Source: Alopecurus myosuroides
Lineage: Eukaryota > Streptophyta > Magnoliopsida > Poales > Poaceae
Length of the DNA stretch: 64,000 nucleotides
Direction of reading: 5' to 3'
Assembly (NCBI GenBank): GCA_028641055.1
Contig: CM054057.1
Coordinates: 404,168,814 to 404,232,813 of the forward strand
The position numbers were made by a program, and so were the translations under genes. Each line of letters begins with the position of its first letter. Position 1 is the first letter of the stretch. Below are positions 33,925-44,900 of this stretch, in pieces. A model generated the notes under the pieces. It worked only from the letters and a program-made list of their open reading frames with translations, ran no database searches and was not told the DNA's origin.

Positions 33925-34476
33925 TGTCGGATATATCCCAATTAGGCGTATATCCGGCATTGGCGAAGGCCGGATTACCAGGGTGGCCCACATGCAATGG
34001 AACAAAGTCCGTTGGGTGGCCCAGTAAACTGACGCACAGGAAGCCAGATTCTAGAAGAACCTGGACCACGGCCCAATATGGTGCGACTTGGAGGAGAAGC
34101 TGGTTTCCTTACTTTCCAAGTTAGATACTTTCTGTACTCTTCTAGATTTCCTTCTTGTAAGCCCTAGTATGGCTATCTTTATAAAGTCGTACGGGAGAAA
34201 GGCAAAGCACAAGTTCACAAGTTAGCTAGAAGCCAACTCACCGGGAAGTTCATCCTCGCCGAGTTAGTGAAACCATACTCACAATTGTACTCTGTATACT
34301 TCAGGCTTCAGCCCTGATTTTAGTGAGATTGCAGGAGTAGGAACGCCGCCTAGTTGCGACGTACCGAACTTGGGTAAAACCCGTGTTCTCGTTTACTGTT
34401 CTTCCATGTCGCCCCGCGGTTCTACCAGTAGGGTTATGTCAGCCCCGTCCATGATCCTTACTACGATGTCTCGACG
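33925..34476 (+). repeat. 3' LTR of element D (552 bp)
   Basis: It starts TGTCGGATATATCCC and ends near TGTCTCGACG, so the terminal CA appears mutated to CG. It carries TTTATAAAG at 34178-34186. It aligns with the LTR of A (1528-2100) throughout, with several small indels. Confidence 0.85.
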
Positions 34477-35032
34477 GAGACGATTAAGCACTTATTCTTT
34501 GATTGCTCTTTTGTGTGTTCTATATGGTCCGCTATCCAAATGGCTTCGAATCTTTATCAGCCCAATTCCTTTGCGAATATTTTCGGAAACTGGTTAAACG
34601 GGGTGGATAAGAGATTCAAAACTATTATTAAGGTAGGAGCGCTAGCCTTTGTATGGTCGCTCTGACTTTGTAGAAATGACAAAATTTTCAATGATAATTT
34701 GTTTCCCGTATGCAGGTTCTATTCCGATGCACAGGTATACTCTGTTCGTGGCCCACATTACAGCGGGAGGAGTTTCGAGGCCTTTTTACGGAGGCTTGTG
34801 CGCGGCTGGAGCAGGTGGCGAGGGATATTTTTATCCCACATGGATGGCCGCTTGATCTACGGATAGCAGCTCCCTAGAGTCGACAATCTATGTCTACATG
34901 ATTTGTTTAGGCTTGTCGTCCTTTTGTTTACTCAGTTTCTGGGGATTTCGGCTATGTGCATTCCCAGAATGCAGAGGCCAGGTGTAATGCTTAAATCTTT
35001 TAAGTAATAAAAACCCTTTATCTAAAAAAAAA
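34477..35032 (+). mobile_element. Element G: L1-type LINE, 3' end with poly(A)
   Basis: The plus-strand frame reads ETIKHLFFDCSFVCSIW (about 34477-34530), typical of the zinc-binding region that follows L1-type reverse transcriptase in plants, then a conserved C-terminal tail (FGNWLNGVDKRFK; LCRNDKIFND). One in-frame stop is present (about 34660). It ends in a 3' UTR with AATAAAAA and a short A run (35024-35032). The 5' side abuts the LTR of D, so either the LINE is 5'-truncated there or D inserted into it. Confidence 0.75.
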
Positions 35033-35188
35033 CATAGCTAGTTGGGGCGAGAAGGGGATCGAGAAATTACTCTCTGCCTCAAAGCAAACCCAAACTCCTC
35101 CGTTTTGGTCCGTGGATCGCGATTTGAGTAACAAACCGATCCCACGGCCCCCAAACGGACCGTGGGGATAGGACGAGTTTTCCCAACT
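35033..35188. other. Flank left of chromovirus H; no gene
   Basis: About 160 bp of unique-looking sequence continues, after removal of H, into 62084 onward. It contains two related strings (GGTCCGTGGATCG; ACGGACCGTGGGG) that echo TAGGACGATCCACGGAC at 62103-62119. These may be inverted repeat remnants of an unrecognised DNA transposon. Confidence 0.35.
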
Positions 35189-36217
35189 GTGGCTGTCAGA
35201 CCCCGGACCCAGAGATATACAAACTGTCATGTGCTCCTAGCAATGGACCCACAAGGGCTTCAGGGTTACCAGCCCCGGCCACAACAAACAACAGCAGGCA
35301 GACCGGATTCATCGGCACGTAGTACGGATCCCCGGTCTACTACTCCTTGTGTCCATGCTAGTCATAACCAGATATGTATGCCCAAGCGTCCACGAGTCGG
35401 ATGAAACTGAAGGAACGGGACCAAAGTTATACAGAGCTGCTATGTGTCCAGAAAGTGCAACAACAATCGAGGGTTACTGGGGTTACCTCGCCCCAGGCTG
35501 AATATCTTCGGCAGGCGGGCTCGGACATGGATCATCGGCTCCACAACCCCTCGACTGCGACAACTATGCAGGCATAGCCAATACTGTATAACAACGGGCT
35601 CGAAACTAACAACCGATCAAAGCAACACTCTAGACATAGAAACTGTATTGAGCATGTATTACTAGAGTATAGCTTTACAACCAGAGGTCACATGACCCAA
35701 CATTACATCAGACAACGGAAGGCAAATTATGTTGCTAATCAACAAGAACCAAAAAGTCCTAAGAGGCCGCAACATAAAGCGACGTCCCAGCCCATAGATT
35801 CCAGGCTGCTACCTGGGAACCCCAAAACTACTCGTCGATGTCCACGCTGAAACACCACCGATGTGAGACCTTCACCTGAACCAAATTTAAGCAAACCTGA
35901 GTACTGGAGGAACTCAACAAGACTTAGTTAACCTATTATATATCTGCTAGTTTCATAAAGGGTTTTATGAAGGCTGATTTGCGTAAAGCAATGTTTGTTT
36001 TCCAAATCGAGGAAGAATAGCACGTCTCATAGAGGGTTTTCAAAACAGGTGAGAAAGGACTCAACTCTTGTAGATCGTCATCTTTTGAACCCACCAACTT
36101 CATTTCCCAGCATCTCACTTGCTACAAGGACCTCCCCTCTCGGCATCTCCGAGGAGGCACCCTTCATTCATTGTCAACATGTTTTACGTCCTGTTAAAGT
36201 TGTCTATCGTCTCTACC

Positions 36218-36297
36218 TTCACCAAGTCGTCCATAACCGTGGACACGGCTTTTCAAAAAGATTGCCCTACAGGGATGTACACTTTACCCACACGTAC
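36218..36297 (-). repeat. Conserved palindromic LTR block, 3' LTR of H
   Basis: Minus-strand relative of the block in E and F: ACGTGTGGGTAAAG, a decayed CCTGTAGG, a decayed TTTTTGAAAA, then GCCGTGTCCACGG and GGACGACTTGGTGAA. Confidence 0.6.
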
Positions 36298-37694
36298 CAA
36301 CCGACTCTTAGCGCCACGCGGTAACGCTCTTCCGAAGGGAGCACGGCAGAGGGTGGTTGGCCACGACCTTTACCTTGCCCAGCCATATCCATGAGTCAAC
36401 CCAAGACAGGGCCACCCCGTCAACAGGGAGTTGGCCATCCTCCTGACGGCAGCTGTCTCTGTGAGGCGGGGTCAAGATCTGTGTACGTCATCACTTGGCC
36501 CCGGTCACGCCCTAGGCGGAGCATTTTTCCAAAACGTTTGAAAGCTTTAATTTGCGTTGCCGAATGGAACTCTCAAACTATGTGATCCATGGATGTGGCC
36601 AAACAAGTTAGTTGGTCGAGCGCGGTTACTTAGACCCCGCGTGTGGTTGCACGCTCAGTCTTGGCTTCCGCTCGAAACCTTAGTCCTAAGGGTGGCAAGT
36701 ATAGGACGAACAACCACTTCCCAAGTGGCCTCCTATCCAAGCCTTAGTCAGGTTAAACACACATAGCTCATCTTTCCACGTTATCCTGCCTTACTAGATT
36801 CATCCGCAACTCTGATCCATCAACCGGATGGAGCAGAGCTAAGCAAGTATACAAAGCTAAGCATAGCATATATAAGGCTCTGGCGATGCACGCAATCAAA
36901 TCTAGGCGCCTAGGAGTAGTGGGTCATGGTATTTTGTCTATGCAAAGTATAGGAGAACACTACCTACAGACACCAAATACTTTGGAATCGAATGCAAATA
37001 CGAGAACCAAAAGTCATTGGAAAACATATATGAGCAGATAAGAGGTTATGCTTGCCTTGCTTAAAAGAAAACCAAATAGATAGATCTTCTGGATAAGTGC
37101 TTGACTTGTCGGTTAAGATCAAGTATTCGGCACTGGAGTTGTTGATCTTCTCTTCGGACAGCGTTCTACCGATAAGAAGCAGAAACCAGAAAAGAAACAA
37201 TTAACACATGGCATTGATGCAATGCACAATATGTATGCGTGGCAAAGTTAATGCACTTGAATGAAAGACCTAGACAAGTTCAAGTGTTTGCTACGGTTCA
37301 TATGATGGTTAGGCATTTTATCGGAAAACAGTCCCAAAATAGACCCTGGAGGGCAATTCGGGCAATTCTAAAAGTGAGTGCAATTTTAATAGCTCAGATA
37401 GGTTTAAAAACATCATAAGTGGATTGCATTTATCATTTTGAGCATTTTGGTATATAACTTGTATTTTTCTGATTTATTGATTAAAATCTTATTTTCTTTA
37501 TTTTAGATGATTTACTTGCATTTAAATAATGCCCAAAATAAAGTTTGTCAAACATATATGAAAGTGACATATTTAGGTTGGAAATATTTTTCTGAACACA
37601 TCCATGTATTTTTCATATTTTTCTGAGCTACCAAAATGAAGTTATTAATTATACAACTTTTGTTATTTTGTGGAATTTAAGAAATTGGGATTTG

Positions 37695-37725
37695 TGACGT
37701 CATAGTGATGTCACAGTGACATCAC
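37695..37725 (-). promoter_or_regulatory. TGACRTCA cluster in the 3' LTR of H
   Basis: TGACGTCA (37695-37702) is followed by a perfect 10 bp inverted repeat, GTGATGTCAC and GTGACATCAC, with one base between (37705-37725). TGACGTCA is the classic bZIP/CRE-type binding core, so three such sites are packed into 31 bp. The regulatory role is inferred. Confidence 0.45.
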
Positions 37726-38717
37726 TCGAAGAATGACTCCTCTGTTGATCAAGCAATCGATTGATTGCGCGCGTAAAACTCAAATCAAACGACACTGTGA
37801 GCTAGAGGAGGTGGAGGGGAACCTAGGGGTGGTACCGGCTCGCCGGATGGTCGCCGGAGTTGCTCCGGCGAGCATCAACCGCGGCGGCGGCCGGTGGTGC
37901 GTGGTGCGAGGACAAACCACTGGAGGAGGGAGGCAAGGGAGGGCACCTAGAGGTGCGGGAGGTCACCAGGAAGGTGATGGTGGGGTCGGGGAAGGCAGTG
38001 GAGCAACCGTGGCGGCAAATCGACGGCGGCCTTCCCCGCCGGCCGTGAGGAAGACGGCGGTGACGCGGCCGGCTCCGGCCATTCCCGCCCGATTCACCTC
38101 TTGGGAAGGACGATGAGGCGACGACGGAGCTCTGGAGGTGGTCGAGGTGGTGCGGGGAAGCTCCAATCACCGGCGGCGAGAGTGTCCGACGGGGCTAGGG
38201 TTTGGTCAGCGGGAGGGACAGAGAGAGGAGGAGGGAGATCGTGACCAGCGCGAGGAGGGAGATGGAGAGATGGGAACGTCTCTCCCTGGCTATCCGAGCG
38301 AAGGAGGGCAGCAGGACGTGGCAACGGCGACACCCGCGGCGGCCACACAACTGCTTCCTGTGTCTCAACGAAGAAGACAAAGCAACAAATACGAAAACCC
38401 CCTGAGAGAAAACGAAACTACAAGTTGGTCCTTTCTTTTTAAAAACAGTACCCAAAAGCTGGTTTTGAGGGACCATTTGAACAGCAAAAATTACACAAAA
38501 ATAAGTTTTGAAAAGCTCTTCAAATTTCCAACAAAACCATATCTTAGTTTGTTCATTTTGAAAAAAATGTTAGAACAACTTTTTGGGTTGCTTGTTTAAG
38601 TGATTTTTGTCATTTCACTTGTTATAACAAATGCAAAAATTTAACCAAAGTTTTCCATGCATGTATGCCATGTACACAACACACAACGCAACTTTATTAC
38701 AAAGTAGGGCTGTTACA

Positions 38718-38733
38718 AGTCTACCCCCCTTAC
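38718..38733 (-). other. Polypurine tract of chromovirus H
   Basis: The minus strand reads GTAAGGGGGGTAGACT immediately before the 3' LTR start TGTAACAG. Confidence 0.75.
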
Positions 38734-38754
38734 AAGAATCTCGTCCCGAGATTC

Positions 38755-39060
38755 CTAGGTTTTAGAAAAGAAGTTGGGGTACTTAGATCGCAAACGATCC
38801 TCTCGTTCCCAGGTTGCTTCGTTCTCGGAATGATGTGACCATTGAACTTTGAGGAACTTGATAGTTTGACTGCGAGTTCTTCGTTCGGCCTCATCAAGAA
38901 TACAGACAGGGACCTCTTTGTAAGAGAGATCTTCCTTGAGCTTGATAGTCTCGTGGTCCACACCACGGACAGGATCTTTGAAGCAACGTTTGAGTTGGGA
39001 AACATGGAATACATCATGAACATCTGGAAATCCTGGAGGCAACTATAGCTGATATGAAGC
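38755..39060 (-). pseudogene. Chromodomain-like C-terminus of chromovirus H integrase
   Basis: HDVFHVSQLKRCF is followed by ILDEAERRTRSQTIKFLKVQW and EATWEREDRLRSKYP. This is the chromodomain-type tail found at the end of chromovirus integrases, thought to guide integration to particular chromatin. It is out of frame with the integrase part by one shift near 39043. It ends at a stop 38 bp before the 3' LTR. Confidence 0.8.
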
Positions 39061-40152
39061 TTGACCTCGTTTCCCGATGATGGGGAATGGACCAATGTAA
39101 CGAGGAGCCAGTTTGCCTTTGATTCCGAAATGTTTTCCACCTTTCAAAGGTGTGACTCGAAGATAAGCTTTCTCGCCGATTTCGTAACGAACGTCCTGAT
39201 GACGACGATCATAATAACTCTTCTGACGAGATTGAGCTGTTTTCAAACGTTCACGAATGATGCGAACAATTTCTTCTGCTTCCTTGATTGTATCCGGTCG
39301 AAAGAATGATCTTTCACCGGTTTCAGACCAATTCAGCGGAGTTCGACATTTACGGCCATACAGAACTTCGAAAGGAGCCTTGCCGAGACTGGATTGATAA
39401 CTGTTGTTATAAGTGAACTCAGCAAAGGGAAGGAACTTTTCCCAATCCTTACCGAAGGAGATAACACAAGCTCGAAGCATGTTCTCAAGAATTTGATTCA
39501 CTCTTTCGGTTTGACCACCGGTTTGTGGATGATAAGCGGTGCTGAAGGAAAGTCTAGTTCCCATAGATTCTTGGAGACATCCCCAAAACCTGGAGAAGAA
39601 AATACTCCCACGATATGAAACAATCCTTTTAGGAACTCCATGAAGACTGACTATTCGGGAGATGTATAGATCTGCCAACTGACTAGTGGTTATAGCCTCT
39701 CGAATAGGAAGGAAGTAAGCAACCTTGGACAGTCGATCAACCACTACCCAAATAGCATTGTGACCCTTTTTGGTTTTGGGAAGACCAGTAATGAAGTCCA
39801 TACCAATTTTATCCCATTTCCATTCAGGAATCGGTAGAGGTTGGAGAACACCGGCTGGTCTTTGATGTTCAGACTTCACACGACGACAAACGTCGCATTC
39901 AGCAACATACTGAGCAATTTCTCGCTTCATCCGGGTCCACCAGAACTTTGGACGTAGGTCCTGATACATCTTCGTACTACCAGGGTGGGTGGAAAGAGGT
40001 GTATCATGAGCCTCTTGAAGTATTATATTTCTCAGACTTCGCTTCTTTGGCACAACCAGACGGTTGTTGAAATAGACGATGCCTTGATCATCAACCGATA
40101 AACACTTAGCAACTCCGCTAGCAACGTTTTTCTTGATCTTGGCAATGCCCAC
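39043..40152 (-). pseudogene. int: Chromovirus H integrase
   Basis: 369 open codons. The zinc-binding part has HPGSTKMYQDL with the pair CDVCRR. The core has GMDFITGLPK (first Asp) and GQTERVN (Glu), but the second acidic position reads SYRGSIFFSRF, so the expected Asp (usually SDRG) is Tyr (codon near 39614). A GPFPIIGK segment precedes a frameshift into the chromodomain frame near 39043. With a catalytic residue lost, this copy would be inactive. Confidence 0.85.
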
Positions 40153-41050
40153 ATTATGCTTCTGGGCCTCTTTGATTTGATCCTCAAGAGAAGGTTTTAT
40201 TTCTAGGTTAGCTAGGTACCCAGAGGGAACAATTTCAAGGTTCAGCTTGGAAAACTCCTCATGAAGAGAAGGTTGAGCTTTCTATATCATCACGTTGTTA
40301 CAGTAAGACTTCCGACTTAGCGCGTCAGCCACGACGTTGGCCTTGCCGGCTTGATAGTTGAGACCCAAATCAAAGTCCTTGATTACTTCCAACCATCTTC
40401 TCTGTCTGAGATTCAGATCCGGTTGGGTGAACAGGTATTTCAGACTTTGATGATCTGAGTATAGCTCGCAACGGTTACCAAGAAGGTAATGACGCCACTA
40501 CTTGAGAGCATGGACCACGGCTGCTAGCTTGAGGTCATGAGTTGGGTAGTTGTGCTCATGTGGTTTCAATTGACGAGAACCATAGGCCACCACATGACCC
40601 TCTTGCATTAACACACAACCGAGTCCTTGTTGCGAGGCATCACAGAAGATAACGAAGTCCTTGCTCGTATCAGGAAGAGCAAGCACAGGAGCGGTAGTCA
40701 GTTTAGTTTTTAGAGTTTGGAAACTCTCTTCTGCCTTTTCAGACCACTCAAACTTCTTGCCCTTCTTCAGAAGTTAAGTCATAGGTTTAGCAATTTTGGA
40801 GAAGTTCTCGATGAATCGACGGTAATAACCTTCCATCCCGAGAAAACTCCGAACATCCTTGACTGATTTAGGTGCTTCCCAATCCAGAATGGTTTGGACC
40901 TTATCTGGGATCACGGCAACACCTTTGGCAGACACCACGTGTCCGAGATAGATGAGCTCTTTCAACCATAATTCACATTTAGAGAACTTGGCATACAACT
41001 TGTGCTCACGGAGTTTGGATAACACCAAACGCAAGTGTTCGGCATGTTCA
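40140..41050 (-). pseudogene. pol: Chromovirus H reverse transcriptase end and RNase H
   Basis: This part resumes directly after element I ([21 protein letters not shown]), followed by [13 protein letters not shown] and the RNase H domain ([18 protein letters not shown], about 40655; [12 protein letters not shown], about 40460; ADALSRK). In-frame stops at 40774-40776, 40498-40500 and about 40282 break it. After removal of I and one TSD copy, the RT text joins from the YIDD box across 55998/41050. Confidence 0.85.
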
Positions 41051-41937
41051 TGTCGGGGGGTTACCCCCGAGTAGGGTAAAGGCAAGTGGTAAAGGCGTCT
41101 TACAGAAGGGAGGTTTGGTCGAGTAGCCGACTACCCGGTACTCGCTACCCGGTCGACTGCTACTCGGTCTCACCTCAAGATGACCAGAAGGAGATATCAA
41201 TCAAGTTCTGTCCTTTCGAGTAGAGGAGTTGGCCCGAGTACAATTGGCGGGAACAATTGGCGGGAACCTACTCGGGCCAGAAAGTCAAAGGAGCCGTTCT
41301 GACACAGGATCCCGCGTATCCTGGGTCCGTACTTGGCACTATTCGAACTACTGTTCATCTGGGACCGGCTTGCCTGGCAGTGACAGCATGGAAGCAGGCC
41401 GTGGCAGGATAAGGGGGGCCTACTCTGTGTTTAGGTACAGTGATACCAGTCTGTCCCCTTGTTTTGCCCAACGACTTTCCAGATGCAGCCAAGATTAGGA
41501 ACCAAAGCTGTCAGCGGGAACCCGGAAGAAGGACGATGTGCACACTATGTCGACACTTGTCCATGTTTGGACGTATCCGGCTGGGCACCATGTATATAAG
41601 GTGCCCCGCCGCCTCCTGCGTGAGGCATTGCATACTGGGACACTGGAAACCCTAAGTTCTTGACCTAGTTCATCATCTAGAGGAGAGTGGCTACTCGGTA
41701 GCAACAACTTTGTACTGTGGCTACTCGGTGAGATACCAAAATACATAAAGAAAGGCAGGAGTAGGGGTTTTACCTCCTCACGAGGGCCCTGAACCTGGGT
41801 AGATCGTGTTGTTTGCAGTGTTTACTTCGTACCTCACGCGGCTACTCGTCGCGTGATCCCTCCCCGAGCACCTCCAGCGTCCTTCGTCCCCACATCTTTA
41901 GCCATCCCATGGCATCTGCCGTGACACCACCACGACA
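41051..41937 (+). repeat. 5' LTR of element I (887 bp)
   Basis: It starts TGTCGGGGGGTTACCCCC and ends CCACGACA. It has a TATA box at 41593-41600 and a 13 bp tandem duplication (CAATTGGCGGGAA) around 41241-41266 that the 3' LTR lacks. The string TACTCGG recurs many times. The last 29 bp encode the start of gag. Confidence 0.92.
41593..41600 (+). promoter_or_regulatory. TATA box in the 5' LTR of I
   Basis: TATATAAG lies about 540 bp into the LTR and 316 bp upstream of the likely gag ATG. The same site is at 55653-55660 in the 3' LTR. Confidence 0.65.
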
Positions 41938-44900
41938 GTTGGCGCCCACCGTGGGGCAACCAGCGGCGCTGGCTGGAGTTTCTGTTCGGACGGGATCTCC
42001 CTCAGCGGAGCGCGTGGTCTGTGGGCTTGTCCACAGATTCGGCTCCTTCGACTTCGTCACCGACAACGCCGGCGATTTCGGCGGCAGGGCCATGCCGGAG
42101 GGCGGCTCGGTGATCTCCTTCGGCTCTCACCTTGTCTACGTCGCCACCGTCGCCAACCGCGCATATCCCGAGCTGGTGCATGACGCGGAGGATCCTCCCG
42201 CGGTGATCGCTGCTCGCGGAAGGCCCGCGTGCCGCTCTGCGAACTGCGCTGAAGTGATGGTGACGGGCTTGGCGGCAAACACTGGCGCAGCCGCTACTGG
42301 CGCTGCGGCCGTCGTCGAGGAGAGTGATGCACCGGCTGGTGGCAGGGTTCACCGGCCCTACGAGAAGGAGAGCAACTTGCCGCCTTCCACGTCTACGGTC
42401 ATTCCCGCGTCGGCTACGCGACCTGGCATGCCCACTCCCACCGACATCGAGCTCCTAGCCGTGAGGGAGCAGCTCGAGCGGCAGCGCCAGGAGCTGCTTG
42501 CCGAGCAGGCGGAGTTGGACAAGATCAGGCTTGAGCTGAGTCTAGATCAGCTCGAGTACAACAAGGCTCACGGCTTCACGCCAGTCGCCAGGAGGCCTAG
42601 CAGAGTAGGCGCTACGCGGCGCAACTTGGGTGTCGAGATGGCAACGGTTGCGGAGGTTCCCGCTCAGTCCGCCACCGCGAACACCTTCACAAGGCCAAGG
42701 TACAGCACACCCGCCAAGACACTTAGAGCTGCAGAGGCTGTAGCTGCCGAGTTGCCTCGCCTGGATGGCGATGCGCGTCTTAGGCAGCAGGAAAGGCTCA
42801 ACGAGTTGGTGTTGGAGGCTGCTAGGCAGAACGAGGAGTTCCGGAAGGCCAACCCGGGTGCTGGGGCTTCGCAGGTGGTTCACTCGCACGCGGCTAGATC
42901 TAACGATCAGGCCTCATCTCCGCATCCCAGCCGCGAGAAGAGCCGCAGCGGGCGCTCGGGCAGAGACAGGCAAATGCAGGTGTATGACCCGGCTGCTGCC
43001 GCGAAACAGCTTGCTGTGCCGCAGCAGCCCGGGCAGGAACACAACGCTGCAAGAGCAGGCTCTCAAGCCCATCAAGCTCAAAGCCGTGCCCGAGAAGCTG
43101 CTCGTCCAGGTCCTTCTCGGCAACCCGCAGCTCAGCCTACTCGGCAGAGGCAGCAGCCGCGCGCGGTGGCACCAGTCGCCAACCCGGTGGAGCAGCCTGC
43201 AGCTGTGCAGGTGGACAGGTATGATGATGGCTACTCGGCTATGGAGATGGCTGGCTATGATATTCATGACCGTGTTGGTGAGCGCGTGCTGGCGCCTGGA
43301 GATGCGAGGCATCAGTTGGACCGGATCAGCTTGTCGGCGCGGCTGGAGAGCACGGGTCCTCCTGGCCCCGAGTGCTTTGGCCCGCGCATCATGAACGAGC
43401 CGTCCGTGAAGAACTTCCAGCTTGCAAGAGGCACCAAGAGCTACAACGGCAGCACCAAGCCTGAAGATTGGCTCAATGACTATGTCACCGCGGTCCATAT
43501 CGCGAATGGCAACAGAAGATGGGCTGTGCGCTATGTTCCTCAGATGCTAGAGGGTCCAGCCCGTACTTGGCTCAACAACTTGACCAAGAACAGCATTAAC
43601 TGCTGGCTGGACTTCTCGGATGCTTTCATCAGCAACTTCACCAGCACATACAAGAGGCCGAATAGGCCACAGCAGCTGTCAGCGTGCAGGCAGCGAGAAG
43701 ACGAGACGTACCGCGAGTATCTTACTCGGTGGAGCACTTTGAGGAACACCTGTGAGGGTGTGAATGAAGCACAGGCCATCACTTGGTTTGCGGAGGGATG
43801 CAGGCATGGCAGTATGTTGTGGCAGAGATTGCAGAGGGAGATGCCGAACACTCTGGCGGAGACCATCAAGATTGCGGATCAGTACGCACTCGGTGATCCT
43901 ACTCAGCCACTGATGGACTCCTCTGAGCCGAGAAGAAACTTCAGCAACAGCAAGCACAACGAGTTCCGCAACAAGCGCCGAGTAGATAATCGGTATGATC
44001 CCGAAGAGGTGAATGCAGTGACTGTTGGAGCTGGTGGCAGCCAGAGGCAGAAACCTGCTGGAGCCTACGGGCAGAACCAGAACCAGGGCCAAGGTAACAA
44101 GAAGCCATTTCGCACCTCTCAGTCGGGTAGCGGGAACTCCGAGCAGCCGAAGAAGTTTGTCTTTGATGACATGAAGGATGGCCCATGCAGCTTTCACACT
44201 CACCACCCCTCGAGGCCTGCTAACCACACTACTCGGCAGTGCGAGTGGTGGGAGGCGATTAAGAGTGATGGCTTGCCTCCTCCTCCTCCCCTGCCAGCAG
44301 CCAATGCCAATGTGCAGCCTACTCGCGCACCCGCAGCTCGGCCGCCAGTGTACCCGAGAAGAGAGAATGTGAACCAGGTGGCTTTAGGAGCCAACCAGAA
44401 CTTCAACAATGAGAGATACCGCAACAACAACAACTACTACAACCGCAACAACAACAACAGAGGCAACAACAACAACTACCAGGGCAACAACAACAATGGC
44501 AACAATGGGGGCAATGGCTCCAATCAGTACCAAGAGCACCATGAGAGCTACATGATCTTCACTTCTGAGCCAGTCGACAAGCAATCACAGCACAGGCGGG
44601 CCATGGAGGTCAATGCAGTGATTCCTGCTGTCCCTCACTACATGTATTGGTGTGACCAGGAGATCAGGTGGACCCGAGCAGATCATCCCAAGGTGATGCC
44701 CAATCCGGGTAGCTATGCTTTGGTGCTGGATCCTACCTTCCTGGGCCCCGAGAAGAATGTGAGGTTCAGCAAGGTGCTAATCGACAACGGCAGCAGCATC
44801 AACATTGTGTACAAGGACACACTTGAGAAGCTTGGCCTGGCCGAGAACATGATGCTGCCTAGCAAGACCACTTTCCATGGCATTGTGCCCGGGATCTCGT

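Larger units (their letters stand above)
11077..34476 (+). mobile_element. Element D: decayed Tat Gypsy, interrupted by E and F
   Basis: Plus-strand order is gag end, protease, reverse transcriptase, dual RNase H, integrase, spacer, antisense gene and 3' LTR (33925-34476). The 5' part is lost behind Copia element C. The antisense gene is split by element E (15975-25796) and solo LTR F (26021-30494). Removing both restores its reading order. The LTR is of the same family as that of element A. D is the oldest readable Tat element here: every pol domain carries stops or frameshifts. Confidence 0.85.
35194..38717 (-). repeat. 3' LTR of chromovirus H (3524 bp)
   Basis: Copy of 58561-62078 with a few small indels. 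Its minus-strand start is preceded by a polypurine tract (38718-38733). Confidence 0.9.

Noticed and set aside
37733..38116. Host gene in GC-rich LTR segment of H (also 61094-61803)
   Set aside because: It is present in both LTRs, low complexity (Arg/Gly/Pro-rich in every frame) and frame-inconsistent between the copies.
42057..43498. Several minus-strand and off-frame ORFs across gag of element I
   Set aside because: They are GC-rich shadow frames of gag, without domains.
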